The translations under genes were made by a program, and so were the position numbers. The notes beneath the pieces were generated by a model. It had not been told where the DNA came from and did no database searches. It saw nothing but the letters and a program-made list of their open reading frames with translations. DNA of 64,000 nt, from assembly GCA_035307385.1 (NCBI GenBank), contig DATGID010000026.1:1-64000 (forward strand). Reading direction: 5' to 3'. This document shows, one piece after another, positions 34,350-43,775 of the stretch. Source of the DNA: DATBHW01 sp035307385 (GTDB taxonomy: Bacteria; Chloroflexota; Ktedonobacteria; Ktedonobacterales; DATBGS01). Each line of letters begins with the position of its first letter. Position 1 is the stretch's first letter.

Positions 34350-35776
34350 ACGTGGGGCACCCAGCCGCGCTCGGTCATCGCCCGGCGCAGTTCCAGCGTC
34401 GGCGTATAGCCCGCGAAGATAAAGAGCGAGCCGCCCGGCCCGGCCTTGCGCAGCCCGGCATCCAGGGCCGCCGGGCGATCATGAATCACCTCGATCTTAT
34501 CTTCCGGCACACCCGCGTACTTGAAGCGCATCGCCAGTTCTTCACCCTTGGTGCCGCCGCAGGTCACGCTCAGCAGGTCGCTGGCAATCTCTTCGATCTC
34601 CACATCCCAGAACCAGGCAAAGTCTTCACCATCCACCACCGTGTTGCTGGCGGCCACCAGCACGTGTTTCTGGCCCGGCCAGTCCTGAATGGTGTGCAGG
34701 ATGGTGTTATAAGAGGTGGGGTTCTTGACGAACGAGAGATAGACGGTCTGGTCGCCCGCCTGAATCGGCTCCAGACGGCCAAAGGCGGGCTTGATCTTTG
34801 CCAGCCCGTCAGCAGCTTTGCTCAGGTCCAGCCCCAGCGCGTAGGCTCCGCCAATTGCGCCGGTCACGTTATAGACATTGTGAATGCCCAGCAGCGGCAT
34901 GGTCACGGTCACCTCGCCGCCCGGTGTGCGCACCGTTACCGTGGTAGGCCCCTGCGGCTTCATATCCGCCGCCGTCAGGGCCACGTCCAGTTTGGGGCGC
35001 GCGTAGCCACAGTTGGGGCAGTGATACGCCCCCAGGTGCGAGATATACACTGTGTCGTACTCGAAATTATGCTGGCACTTCACGCAGCGCACGGTATCCG
35101 CCGAATGTTCAGGGACCGTGCCACCCAGTCCTTTGGCCTCCAGCCCGAAATAGAGGCGGCGCGCGGCCATGTCCGGCGCGAAGTTCGCCACCAGCGGATC
35201 ATCGGCGTTGAGCAGCACCGTGGAGGTCGCGGGCAGTTCGCGGATGATGCGCTCCAGCGCGTCCGCCACTTTGTTGAGTTCGCCGTAGCGGTCAAGCTGA
35301 TCGCGGAAGATATTGTTGACGATGACCACATCCGGCTGAATCTCGGGAATCGCCAACGAGAACGTGCCTTCGTCCACCTCGAAGACCAGCAGATCATCGT
35401 CCAGTTCGCCGCGCAGATTGGCGGCGTTGACGGCCACCGTTGTCACGCCCTGCAACATATTCGCACCCGTGCGATTCTGCGAAACGCGTAGGTCATTGGC
35501 CTGCCCAATCGCGCCGATCATCTGCGACGTGGTGGTCTTGCCGTTGCTGCCGGTCACTGCAATCTTCCGGGCTTTGCTGGCCCCGATCACCTTGCGCAGC
35601 ACATTGGGGTCGATGAAGCGCGCGATCATGCCTGGCAGGCTGGTGCCGCCGCCGACTTTCAGCATGCGCCCGGTTGAGCCAGCAAGCTTGCCCGCACCCA
35701 GCGCCAGCGCCAGGCGTGGGCCGCCCGCGGAGGCTTGCGTGCTCTTTTCCTCGTTCTTTCCTGTTTCCTGCGTCAT
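34337..35776 (-). CDS. murT: Lipid II isoglutaminyl synthase, Mur-ligase subunit MurT
   Basis: The 479-residue protein is a Mur-ligase homologue: ATP loop VTGSNGKTTTSQMIG, a central four-Cys zinc ribbon unique to MurT (CVKC ... HCPNCGYARP), and the C-terminal DUF1727 domain with DFAWFWDVEIEE. With GatD it converts the D-isoglutamate of lipid II to D-isoglutamine. The pairing is common in Gram-positive bacteria and in some Chloroflexota. It is the first gene of its operon. Confidence 0.93.
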   Translation of the reverse strand: MTQETGKNEEKSTQASAGGPRLALALGAGKLAGSTGRMLKVGGGTSLPGMIARFIDPNVLRKVIGASKARKIAVTGSNGKTTTSQMIGAIGQANDLRVSQNRTGANMLQGVTTVAVNAANLRGELDDDLLVFEVDEGTFSLAIPEIQPDVVIVNNIFRDQLDRYGELNKVADALERIIRELPATSTVLLNADDPLVANFAPDMAARRLYFGLEAKGLGGTVPEHSADTVRCVKCQHNFEYDTVYISHLGAYHCPNCGYARPKLDVALTAADMKPQGPTTVTVRTPGGEVTVTMPLLGIHNVYNVTGAIGGAYALGLDLSKAADGLAKIKPAFGRLEPIQAGDQTVYLSFVKNPTSYNTILHTIQDWPGQKHVLVAASNTVVDGEDFAWFWDVEIEEIASDLLSVTCGGTKGEELAMRFKYAGVPEDKIEVIHDRPAALDAGLRKAGPGGSLFIFAGYTPTLELRRAMTERGWVPHVWEE

Positions 35777-36058
35777 TCCTGTTCCTCAACCTTACTCTCT
35801 ATTCATTGGGGTGGCGGATACCTCATGACCCCATCAAATTGCCAATGCGAGTATAGCACGAGCGGTACCAGGGGACAACCGATGAGAACGATGGGGCGGC
35901 GGTTCAAGGCGCCTGATGCGCCCTTTGTGTCTGGCGCTACAGAGACTTGTCTGCCATCATGGTACTTTCTCTCATTGTGAGCGCGGAACGCGCCGCGCGG
36001 GCTACGTCTACTCAGCATGCTTCTATGCCAGGCAATCTAACAGAAAGGGCTAAGAGCC

Positions 36059-36232
36059 ATGTGGAAGGCTTGGAGCTTTGTTATTGGACTTCTCCTCGGC
36101 GGGTACATCTGGTTCAGCGGAAACCAATCCACCGATCTGGTAGCAATTGTGGTGGTGCTGCTGGCTATCCCGTTGTTCTGGTCGGCAGTGGAACTGGTGC
36201 TGGCCGCCCTGCACTCGGTCAATTTATTCTGA
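36059..36232 (+). CDS. Small two-helix membrane protein (57 aa)
   Basis: An ATG at 36059 with AAAGGG about nine bases upstream opens a 57-residue frame made of two hydrophobic helices, SFVIGLLLGGYIWF and LVAIVVVLLAIPLFWSAVELVL, joined by a short polar turn (SGNQSTD). No family is recognised, but the ribosome-binding site and helix pattern favour a real gene. Confidence 0.6.
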   Translation: MWKAWSFVIGLLLGGYIWFSGNQSTDLVAIVVVLLAIPLFWSAVELVLAALHSVNLF

Positions 36233-36409
36233 AGCTGGCCGCTCCTTACCGCTTCCCAGCGCCTCTGCCACTGCGCAAATCATCGCACAGCGGATTGGCG
36301 GTCATGGGCAAGCTCTTCTCACCAGGTTTCCCTCAAAAAGGACCAGGCTTGTCCGCTTTTTGTGCGAGAATAGCAGTAAGAGCACACGCGCAAGAAAGGA
36401 TGGCAAGCC

Positions 36410-36895
36410 ATGGCTGAAACCGTCAATAAGCAAGAAATCATCACGCAGATAGAGCAATCCTATGCCGCGCTGGAAGCGGCGCTGGAGGCACTGAATGTCG
36501 GGCAAATGGTTGAACCGGCGCTGCCAGGCGGCTGGTCTGTCAAGGATGCGCTGGCGCATCTGAGTGTCTGGCATCGCCGCGCACTTGACATCATCGACCC
36601 GGTGCAGCCGCCGCGCGTGCCCGCCATTCCGCCGAGCGGGATTGAAGATGATCAGGTCGATACGTTCAACGCGCGCTTTTACGCCGAGCACACGGGCGAT
36701 TTGCTGCCAGACGTGCTGGCGGACTTCCGCGAGAGCTATCGCCAACTGCTGGCGAGCACGCAGCGGCTTTCGGACGCCGACCTGATGAAACCGCTGGCGG
36801 GCGACACCTGGCTCTGGCAGGTGATCGCGGGCAACACCTACGATCACTATCCCGAACACATTGAGGCAATCCAGGCGGCATTTCCCCAAGCCTGA
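36410..36895 (+). CDS. ClbS/DfsB-type four-helix-bundle protein (DinB-like)
   Basis: This 161-residue protein resembles the ClbS/DfsB (DUF1706) branch of the DinB-like superfamily: YAALEAALEALNVGQM, PALPGGWSVKDALAHLSVWHRR and the late YDHYPEHIEAI. Histidines in AHL...WH and in the last helix could bind metal as in DinB-like enzymes. Family members include a colibactin self-protection hydrolase, but the substrate here is unknown. Confidence 0.7.
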   Translation: MAETVNKQEIITQIEQSYAALEAALEALNVGQMVEPALPGGWSVKDALAHLSVWHRRALDIIDPVQPPRVPAIPPSGIEDDQVDTFNARFYAEHTGDLLPDVLADFRESYRQLLASTQRLSDADLMKPLAGDTWLWQVIAGNTYDHYPEHIEAIQAAFPQA

Positions 36896-37032
36896 GTGGA
36901 TGCCACTACTGGGGCACAGGGCGCAACTGGCTGGGGCGCATTCTGGAACTGGTGCGGGCAGAACTGGTGGAAAGCGCCGAGGCTGCCCGCTAATCCCTTT
37001 GCTTAGACGCAGCGCGGCTCCCATCCACGACC

Positions 37033-37560
37033 TCAAACCGGCTCCAACGCCTGGTGCGGCTCTGGCGGCAATTCGACGATGATCGGGTCGCCAGGACGGA
37101 CCTCGCCGCCTGCCAGGACGACGGCCATGATACCTGCCTTGCGAATCAGCTTCCCTTGCTCGTCTCGGTCCAGCACCGCAGCCATCAGCCCTGACTGGAA
37201 GTGGTCCAACTGCGTGCAGGGGTTCCGCAGACCGGTGACTTCGACAATGGCCGTCTTGCCCAGATGCAAGCGCGTCCCGGTTGGAAGACCAAGCAGATCA
37301 ATACCGCGCGTCGTGATATTTTCGCCCATCTGCCCGGCGGACACGATAAAACCAGCAGTCCGCAGTTCGGCATGGAGTTCGGTATGAATCAGGTGGACCT
37401 GGCGCAGATTCGGTTGGGTTGGGTCGCGTGCCACCCGCGAGCGATGTTTGACCGTCTCGCCCATATGGGCATCGCCCTCGACACCCAGCCCCGTCAGGAG
37501 CCGAATGCTCTCCTGCGTTGGCTTGGTAAACGTGTGCGTTGGGCTGCTGCTCACAGCCAT
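37033..37560 (-). CDS. MOSC domain protein
   Basis: The 175-residue protein is a stand-alone MOSC domain: GVEGDAHMGETVKHRSR, QMGENITTRGIDLLGLPTGTRLHLG and the sulfur-carrying Cys in VTGLRNPCTQLD. MOSC domains are linked to sulfur transfer or Mo-cofactor-dependent reductions. The ATG at 37560 is preceded by GGAGGG. It could work with the MoCo-sulfurase-like enzyme at 29910-31379, although they are 6 kb apart. Confidence 0.87.
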   Translation of the reverse strand: MAVSSSPTHTFTKPTQESIRLLTGLGVEGDAHMGETVKHRSRVARDPTQPNLRQVHLIHTELHAELRTAGFIVSAGQMGENITTRGIDLLGLPTGTRLHLGKTAIVEVTGLRNPCTQLDHFQSGLMAAVLDRDEQGKLIRKAGIMAVVLAGGEVRPGDPIIVELPPEPHQALEPV

Positions 37561-37608
37561 GACCGTTCCCTCCATCAGCCTGGTCCTCTTGCTTCATAAA
37601 CACCGCCC

Positions 37609-37962
37609 TTATTCGGGCAGCACGCCTTTCTGCATCATCCAGGGATGTACTTCGCAGACCAGACGCCCGGCCTGCACCGAAGGGTCACCATCGGCCAGCG
37701 TCCGCGCTTCCTCTAGCGAGCCGACGCGCATGATGCTGGCCCCGCGCAGGTCGCCATTATCGAGCATCGGCCCATTGAGTATGAGTTTGCCTGCCTCGTA
37801 CAACTTGCGATTATAGGCCAGGTGCGCTTCCTGCAAACGCTCCAGTTCCGGCGTTTCTTCCGGCGTCCAGATTGGTCCGCGTTTCAGCAGGCGCAGATAG
37901 CGGACCATCATCCCTGGCAGCACGTCGTATTGCTCCTGGGGTTCGCTGGCATGCTCAGTCAA
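37609..37962 (-). CDS. YCII-related small protein
   Basis: The 117-residue product fits the YCII-related fold (ferredoxin-like): MVRYLRLLKRGPIW at its first strand, EAHLAYNRKLYEAGKLILNGPM and SLEEARTLADGDPSVQAGRL. The pattern 'gdDPsv.ag' is typical of YciI-like proteins, which may be lyases or dehydratase-like enzymes. It ends 48 bases before the MOSC gene start on the same strand. Confidence 0.7.
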   Translation of the reverse strand: MTEHASEPQEQYDVLPGMMVRYLRLLKRGPIWTPEETPELERLQEAHLAYNRKLYEAGKLILNGPMLDNGDLRGASIMRVGSLEEARTLADGDPSVQAGRLVCEVHPWMMQKGVLPE

Positions 37963-38056
37963 TGTACCCTCCCACTCTCAATTATACTCTGATGAGCTAT
38001 TGCAACATCTCTTGCATGCATGGCCTGCGCGTTTCATAGGCGCAGCCAGGCACACG

Positions 38057-39181
38057 TTACCATTCCAGCAGGCGGCGCGACAGCAGCGCTTGTTCGGCGC
38101 GGTTCTGCGTCAATTCCAGCGCGCGCAGCGCGGCGGCCCGCGCCTGCTCGCGGTGGCTCAGTTCCAGCAGGAGTTCGGCGCGCGTCGCGTGGAAAAGATG
38201 ATAGCGGCCCAGGTCGGACGCCAGCGCGTTCACCTCGGCCAGCGCCGCCTCTGGCCCTTCCAACTGCCACAGCGCCACCGCCCGATTGAGCCGGATCACC
38301 GGCGAGGGCGTCATCGTCAGCAGCATATCGTAGAGCACGACTATCTGCCGCCAGTCGGTGGCCTCCCAGGATGGCGCTTCGGCGTGGCAGGCGACAATGG
38401 CCGCCTCCACCTGATACGGCCCCAGCCGACGCGCCGCTGCCGCCTGCTCGATGAGCGCCGTCGCCTCCTGAATCATCGCGCGGTCCCAGCGCGAGCGGTC
38501 CTGCTCGGGGAGCAAGACCAAATCTCCCGAGGGGGTGAAGCGCGCTTCGGCCCGCGCCAGATGCAGACGCATCAGCGCCAGCAGCCCCAGCGGCTCAGGC
38601 TCGCCCGGCAACAGCCGCGCCACCAGCGCCGCCAGCCAGGCGGCATCTTCTGCAAGATCGCGCCGGGCCGGAGCCGCGCCGCCGCTGGCGAGATAGCCCT
38701 CGTTGAACATCAGATAGAGCACGGCCAGCACCTCGCCTAGCCGGGCCGCCATCTCATCGTCGCTGGGCAGGCGATAGGGGATATTGGCGGCGACGATCTT
38801 GCGCCGTGCCCGCACCAGCCGCTGCGCCACCGTCGCCTCGGAAGTCAGGAAGGCGTGGGCGATCTCGGCAGTGGTGAAGCCGCAGACGGCGCGCAGCGTC
38901 AGCGCCACCTGCGCCGCCCGCGAAAGCGCCGGGTGGCAGCAGGTGAACATCAGCCGCAGCCGATCATCCGGCTCGCGCGGCACCGGCTGTTCCAGCAGCG
39001 CCAGCTTCGCGCGATAGTTGGCGTCACGGCTCAGTTGGTTCAGCGCGCGGCGTTTGGCAACCGTCATCAGCCACGCGCCGGGCTTGTCGGGGATGCCCTC
39101 CACCGGCCAATGTTCCAGCGCGAGCACCAGCGCATCCTGCACGATCTCTTCCGCGACATCGAAATCGCCCAGGATGCGCAC
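38057..39181 (-). CDS. ECF42-type RNA polymerase sigma factor with C-terminal helical extension
   Basis: The protein has sigma region 2 (LGDFDVAEEIVQDALVLALE), region 4 (VCGFTTAEIAHAFLTSEATVAQRLVRAR) and a 200-residue helical C-terminal domain (DUF6596/TPR-like), as in the ECF42 group, whose genes sit beside DGPF/YCII proteins. One lies directly upstream at 39243-39599. The GTG at 39181 drops the first part of region 2; the frame upstream reads VFREEAGRLTAALVRI, which fits the family, but back to the stop at 39262 it holds no ATG, GTG or TTG, only ATA at 39256. The true start is therefore unclear. Confidence 0.85.
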   Translation of the reverse strand: MRILGDFDVAEEIVQDALVLALEHWPVEGIPDKPGAWLMTVAKRRALNQLSRDANYRAKLALLEQPVPREPDDRLRLMFTCCHPALSRAAQVALTLRAVCGFTTAEIAHAFLTSEATVAQRLVRARRKIVAANIPYRLPSDDEMAARLGEVLAVLYLMFNEGYLASGGAAPARRDLAEDAAWLAALVARLLPGEPEPLGLLALMRLHLARAEARFTPSGDLVLLPEQDRSRWDRAMIQEATALIEQAAAARRLGPYQVEAAIVACHAEAPSWEATDWRQIVVLYDMLLTMTPSPVIRLNRAVALWQLEGPEAALAEVNALASDLGRYHLFHATRAELLLELSHREQARAAALRALELTQNRAEQALLSRRLLEW

Positions 39182-39242
39182 CAGCGCGGCAGTCAGCCGC
39201 CCTGCCTCCTCTCGAAAGACGGCGGCAAGGGCGGTTTGGGCC

Positions 39243-39599
39243 TCAGCGCTGGCTATTGTCTACCGTCGGGCGGATTTCCACCGCTCCGCCTCCGGGCCAG
39301 CTTTTGGCGAGACTCAGCGCCTCGTCGAGATTAGCCACGTTGACCTCCACATACCCACCAACAACCTCGTTGCCTTCGATGAATGGGCCGTCGCGGACGA
39401 TTGGCTCTTTGCCCCCCTCGAAACGCACGGTGGTTGCGGTATGCGGTCCCTGAAGCTGGTTGCCATCGCCCAGCTTGGCCGCGTTCTCCTCGAACCACTG
39501 GTATACCCTGGCATATTGCGCGCTCCTCACATCCTCGCTCTCCTGCTCCCACTGTCGCTGCAACTCCTGGCTCCCGCAGAACAACAACACGTACTTCAT
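39243..39599 (-). CDS. DGPF/YCII domain protein, partner of the ECF42 sigma factor
   Basis: The 118-residue protein starts MKYVLLFCGSQEL and has the DGPF motif (IVRDGPFIEGNEVVGGYVEV) that defines this YCII branch. GAGGAGG is well placed before the ATG at 39599. Such genes are the standard neighbours and probable targets of ECF42 factors; the biochemical role is unknown. Confidence 0.9.
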   Translation of the reverse strand: MKYVLLFCGSQELQRQWEQESEDVRSAQYARVYQWFEENAAKLGDGNQLQGPHTATTVRFEGGKEPIVRDGPFIEGNEVVGGYVEVNVANLDEALSLAKSWPGGGAVEIRPTVDNSQR

Positions 39600-39740
39600 A
39601 GCTGATAACCTCCTCTTGCTTGTTTGGCACAAAACCGGGGTGACTGCACAACAACAACCATCAGATCAGTCACTCCACCATAACGACAAACAAGAAGGGC
39701 GGCAAATCGACAACATTTCCACCAATTTTGAACAAATTCT

Positions 39741-40457
39741 CTATTGCTTGTAATGCGCCAGATAGCGTTCCTGCGCCTCGGTCAGCGGATTGTCGCCGCT
39801 CTCATTCACCGCCTCCCAGAGCGTGTTTTCCAGCCAGAAGCGATAGAGAAACGCCTCGAACGATGGGCCGCAGACGCGCGTATGCTTGAGAATGGCTGCG
39901 CGCCACTCGTCGGTGAGGTTGGCGGCGTTTTCAGGCCCGGCAAATTCATCCAGCAGGATGGGCGAAACCAGCACGCCTTCCTCGCCCTGCGGCGTCAGAT
40001 AGAGATACCACAACAGCACGTCTTGTTGATCGTTCAGGAAACGAATGATATAGCCATCCTCGACACCTGGGCAGGGCAAAATGGCATCCGACATGGAGAA
40101 ATAGCAGGCCGTACAGGATGGGATATTATTCTGAAGTTCGCGCGAACTCATCAGCCGCAGAAATGCTTCCGGCAGCTTCAGCCCAAGCTCATCTGCCTGG
40201 GCGGCAATCTTAGCCACATCACCCTTCAGGCGGCCCAGCCCCTCATTGTGGTCGCGATGCACCGCCATGATCGCATCCATACGCTCATCCAGCGGCCCCA
40301 ACCACTCCAGCTTGCCGGTAAACTGCGCCTCATCGATGGGTGGTATGCTGTCATACTCAAAGAAACAGTACGTGCCGTCGCACTCGCGATATTCCCCCAG
40401 ATCGAACGACCACCAGCCAGGCTCAAAGGGTATTGGCTGTTGCGCTGCTTGATTCAT
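39741..40457 (-). CDS. Hypothetical protein, possibly SUKH (SMI1/KNR4)-like
   Basis: The 238-residue soluble protein has no membrane segment. The order 'LKLPEAFLRLMSSRELQNNIPS ... VEDGYIIRFLNDQQDVLLWYLYL ... FAGPENAANL' resembles SUKH-type folds, used as immunity or adaptor proteins. Four cysteines cluster in CTACYFSMSDAILPC. The family call is weak. The ATG at 40457 is preferred. Confidence 0.5.
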   Translation of the reverse strand: MNQAAQQPIPFEPGWWSFDLGEYRECDGTYCFFEYDSIPPIDEAQFTGKLEWLGPLDERMDAIMAVHRDHNEGLGRLKGDVAKIAAQADELGLKLPEAFLRLMSSRELQNNIPSCTACYFSMSDAILPCPGVEDGYIIRFLNDQQDVLLWYLYLTPQGEEGVLVSPILLDEFAGPENAANLTDEWRAAILKHTRVCGPSFEAFLYRFWLENTLWEAVNESGDNPLTEAQERYLAHYKQ

Positions 40458-40555
40458 ACAGAACATTCTCCTCAATATGTTTCTACATGGCCTGCGGCCA
40501 TGTTGTGCCTCAGTCGAAGAAAGGGTACCTTATCCATTGGGAGATGACAATCCTC

Positions 40556-41467
40556 TCAAGGCGTGAAACCCTGGTAATACTCTAACTCCGACCAGTTGCG
40601 TGGGTTGGTGATGGGTTTCAGGCGCATATAGAGCTTCGGCGCGCCCGCGCCGGGCGTGGTGAGCGTCCAGAACTGCTGGCCCGCCACCTGCACCGATTTC
40701 CATCCAGCCTGGGGAAGATGCTGCTGCATGAAGGCGCTGACCTCGTTGGCAGTTCCGGCGCTGCAAAAAAACTCGGTGACGCCCTGCTCTGAGCTTCTGC
40801 TCAGGCTGACGCGCGTCCCAGGCGGCAAGGGAATCTGCGCCGCCCGATAAGGAGCGATGGAAGCTGGATAGGTATAGATTGGGAAGAGTATGGGGTCGCA
40901 GGGCACCAGCGGCTGCGGCAGGGCCACAGACAGATAAAAGACGGCGAGACCATTGCCGTTCGCGCGGGTCTGCTCAAGCAGGGCGTAGGTCTGCGGGCCA
41001 GCCATGAAACAGCGCTGTTCGGTGCTGTTGCAGGCGCTCAGGGTTTTGCCATCAGCCGGGAAGCCCCTGGCAAACACCCAGCCACGCGCAAAGAAGCCCA
41101 GCGTGGCAACCACCTGATCCATCGCCGTGCCCATCGGGGTGGGCGCTCCATAGGACTGATCGATGCGCAAACAGGCGACATAGCTCACCACCTGCATGGG
41201 CGCGCCGGGCGTTGACGTAATGGCCCCGCTGGCAATGGCATCGTCAGGAAAGTTCAGATGATAGAGTTCCGTCGGCTGTGCGCCTGCCAGGGCTGGCACC
41301 TCGTTGCAGGTGGTGGCCGTGTCTGGAATGGTGGGCGCAGGCGGAAGCGTCGGCTGTTGGGCAGGTGGGCTGGCATGCACCGAGCCGCAGCCCATCAGAA
41401 ACAGCACCAACAGAGCGAAGAAAGCGAGCATCCAGCGCCAGGAATCTTGCACACGCATCAGAACCAT
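40556..41467 (-). CDS. Lipoprotein of unknown function
   Basis: The 303-residue product begins MVLMRVQDSWRWMLAFFALLVLFLMGC, a lipoprotein signal with lipobox LFLMGC, then a Pro/Thr linker (PPAQQPTLPPAPTIPD). The mature part has several cysteine pairs and no recognised domain. AAAGGATGG precedes the ATG at 41467. Confidence 0.75.
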   Translation of the reverse strand: MVLMRVQDSWRWMLAFFALLVLFLMGCGSVHASPPAQQPTLPPAPTIPDTATTCNEVPALAGAQPTELYHLNFPDDAIASGAITSTPGAPMQVVSYVACLRIDQSYGAPTPMGTAMDQVVATLGFFARGWVFARGFPADGKTLSACNSTEQRCFMAGPQTYALLEQTRANGNGLAVFYLSVALPQPLVPCDPILFPIYTYPASIAPYRAAQIPLPPGTRVSLSRSSEQGVTEFFCSAGTANEVSAFMQQHLPQAGWKSVQVAGQQFWTLTTPGAGAPKLYMRLKPITNPRNWSELEYYQGFTP

Positions 41468-41815
41468 CCTTTGTTTAGCGCCGCCAGCGAAATGGGCTAT
41501 AGGAAGTTTCAGAGCGCTGGGAAAGCGCTGCTGTGCTCTATCATACATCTTCCTCCTGGTCCCTGTTTCGTCCATGCCTGGCAGCACAGCGCGATAGGCA
41601 AGCATGGCATTCAGTTGGGCACATCATGTGCGAATGAAACGTTTCCGAGCGCCCGCCGCAATCGGCCACGGCAGCCCGGGCCGAGGCGACAAGAGGGGCT
41701 GGTAATAGCGGCGCGATACGGATACAATGACAGGGCTGGTTGCACTTGCAATTTCGCTAAAAATCGCTATGCTTGAGAGAAAGGGTATCATCATCCATCC
41801 TGGGAGGGAAGACCA

Positions 41816-43690
41816 ATGAGCCAGCGTAAGGGCGCGCCGGAAAGCGAGGCCGCCGCTGCATTGGAGTTGCTCACGCTGCGGGAAGAGATCAACACGCTTG
41901 CGCTGCGCGAGGCCCGTCTGAAGCTTCAGGTGCTGGAGCTTCAGAATCAGATTGCCAGCTATGAGAAGACGGCTTCGCGGTTGGAAAGCGCGCGTGAAAC
42001 CGGCAGCGTTCCGCTGGCGTCTGACCAGGAGCAGGATACAGCGTTGCAGGCGCAGCTTGCCGATGCCCAGGAACAACTGGCGCAGGTTTCGGCGCAAAAA
42101 GACCAACTGACGGCGAAACTACGCGCGGCCCAGAAACGGTTGAAACGCCTGCGCGCCCGCCTTCAGAGCGATGCCCGCTGGCGGCAAGGGTCCCCGCCCT
42201 GGGCCAAAGCGGAGCCAGCCAGACACAAGCGCTCCCAAAAGCCGTTGGTGGTGCTGCTGTGCGGGCTGCTGCTGGTCGCCCTGGTGGGCGCGCTCATCCA
42301 CTTTGCGCGCGTCTCCTCGCTGGGCCTGTCGCTGCTCAGCAACGCTGGTACTGGCTCGTCGCTGAACGCTGGCCTGCCCGAAGACCCGCCCTTCTTCACG
42401 CCCGCCAGAACTGCGCCAACCAACCAGGGATGCGTGACGACCATCAAATATGCCTGCTATAGCCCTGAATATATTCAGCAAGCGCTTGGGCTGACACCGT
42501 TGTATAAAGCTGGCTTCGACGGCAGCGGCCAGACGATTGTCTTGATCGGCGCGGGCGACGCGCCAACGCTCCAGACCGATCTGCCCAAGTTCGATCTTGC
42601 CTGGGGCTTGCCCACCCCCAAAAGCCTGTCGATTCTCTACCCTGATGGCCTGCCTGACTCGGCGGCCTGCGCCAACAGCGAAGGCTTACAAGAAGCAAAC
42701 ACCGCCGATGTCGAGTGGGCGCACGCCATTGCCCCTGGCGCAAATATCGTGCTGATTCTGGGCGCGAACAAGCCGAGCAGCACACAGCCACAAGCGCCTT
42801 GCGTGCAGCCAACGCTGCAACAGGATATTGCTTACGCGCTGAATCACGTGCCCGGCAGCGTCATCGTCATCAATTATGGCAGCAGCGAACTGGACAATAT
42901 CCCCAATCCAGCCGATCCAAAATCTGCCGAGCAAAAATACTTCACCGCCGGGCATCTGCTGCTTCAGCAGGCTACCAACGCCCATATCACAGTGCTGGCC
43001 GCCGCCGGAGACAGCGGCGCGACCAATCCTGGCAACACAGCCAAATCTACGCCCTACTGGCCGATGGCGAATGTCGCCTGGCCTGCCTCCGACCCGGACG
43101 CGCTGGCCGTTGGTGGCACGGTGCTGACCCTGGACAACGGCTACTATGACGACGCCTATGTGGGCGAAACAGCCTGGGGCAGCCCCAACGCTGGCGCGAC
43201 CAGCGGCGGGCTGAGCGATGTCTTCGCCGAGCCAGATTACCAGAAGCTGGTTGCCGACCAGACGCTCTTCCAGGGCAAGCGCGGCGTCCCTGATGTGTCC
43301 TTCCCTGCCGCGAATCTGCTTTCCTATAACTCCAGCGAGGATGGCGCGCTCATCAAAGCCAATCCGCAGTGGAAGCATTGGGATGTGGCCGAAGGCACCG
43401 GCCTTGCCGCTGCCGCCTGGGCCGGACTGATTGCCATTGCCAACCAGATGCACGGCCAATCGCTCGGCCTCATCCAGCCCGCGCTGTATAGCCTGGGCGG
43501 CGCGGGCATGCACGACATTACCACCGGCAACAACAGCTACGCGAACGTGCAGGGCTATCAGGCGCAAAAAGGCTATGATCTGGTGACCGGCTGGGGCACG
43601 CCGATTGCCAAAGATTTCCTGCCCGCGCTGCTGCATGCCACCGATCACCCAGCACCAGACTGCGACCCCCAGCAAGACGCCTGTCCCTGA
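41816..43690 (+). CDS. Membrane-anchored sedolisin (S53) homologue with altered catalytic residues
   Basis: The 624-residue protein has a long N-terminal coiled coil (about 15-115), a membrane helix (about 144-163) and an outer sedolisin domain. Preserved are the catalytic Asp (D298 in ADVEWAHAIAP), the oxyanion Asp (D399 in AAAGDSGA) and the calcium-site end (DITTG ... GYDLVTGWGTP). The catalytic Ser in the usual GTSxAxP is Gly529 (EGTGLAAAAWAGL), and the Glu expected four residues before D298 is Ala294, although E293 is one position off. It is therefore probably not an active protease. No pro-domain is seen. The coiled coil would lie in the cytosol. Confidence 0.85.
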   Translation: MSQRKGAPESEAAAALELLTLREEINTLALREARLKLQVLELQNQIASYEKTASRLESARETGSVPLASDQEQDTALQAQLADAQEQLAQVSAQKDQLTAKLRAAQKRLKRLRARLQSDARWRQGSPPWAKAEPARHKRSQKPLVVLLCGLLLVALVGALIHFARVSSLGLSLLSNAGTGSSLNAGLPEDPPFFTPARTAPTNQGCVTTIKYACYSPEYIQQALGLTPLYKAGFDGSGQTIVLIGAGDAPTLQTDLPKFDLAWGLPTPKSLSILYPDGLPDSAACANSEGLQEANTADVEWAHAIAPGANIVLILGANKPSSTQPQAPCVQPTLQQDIAYALNHVPGSVIVINYGSSELDNIPNPADPKSAEQKYFTAGHLLLQQATNAHITVLAAAGDSGATNPGNTAKSTPYWPMANVAWPASDPDALAVGGTVLTLDNGYYDDAYVGETAWGSPNAGATSGGLSDVFAEPDYQKLVADQTLFQGKRGVPDVSFPAANLLSYNSSEDGALIKANPQWKHWDVAEGTGLAAAAWAGLIAIANQMHGQSLGLIQPALYSLGGAGMHDITTGNNSYANVQGYQAQKGYDLVTGWGTPIAKDFLPALLHATDHPAPDCDPQQDACP

Positions 43691-43696
43691 CAGCAT

Positions 43697-43720
43697 AGCG
43701 CCGCCTGGGACGGCGGCGCT
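43697..43720. terminator. Hairpin between convergent genes
   Basis: AGCGCCGCC (43697-43705) pairs with GGCGGCGCT (43712-43720) around a 6-base loop, directly after the sedolisin stop and before the convergent GlsB gene. There is no T-run, and the arms resemble the core of the repeat at 52211 and 56021. Confidence 0.5.
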
Positions 43721-43775
43721 GCACGCGAGGGCTGCGCCTCACGCGGGGAAAGACTCTGAAGAAACAGCAAGGGCC

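Noticed and set aside
36893..36993. Open stretch reading NWLGRILELVRAELVESAEAAR after the ClbS-like gene
   Set aside because: It looks like a protein tail, but has no start or homology that I can name; it may be a fragment.
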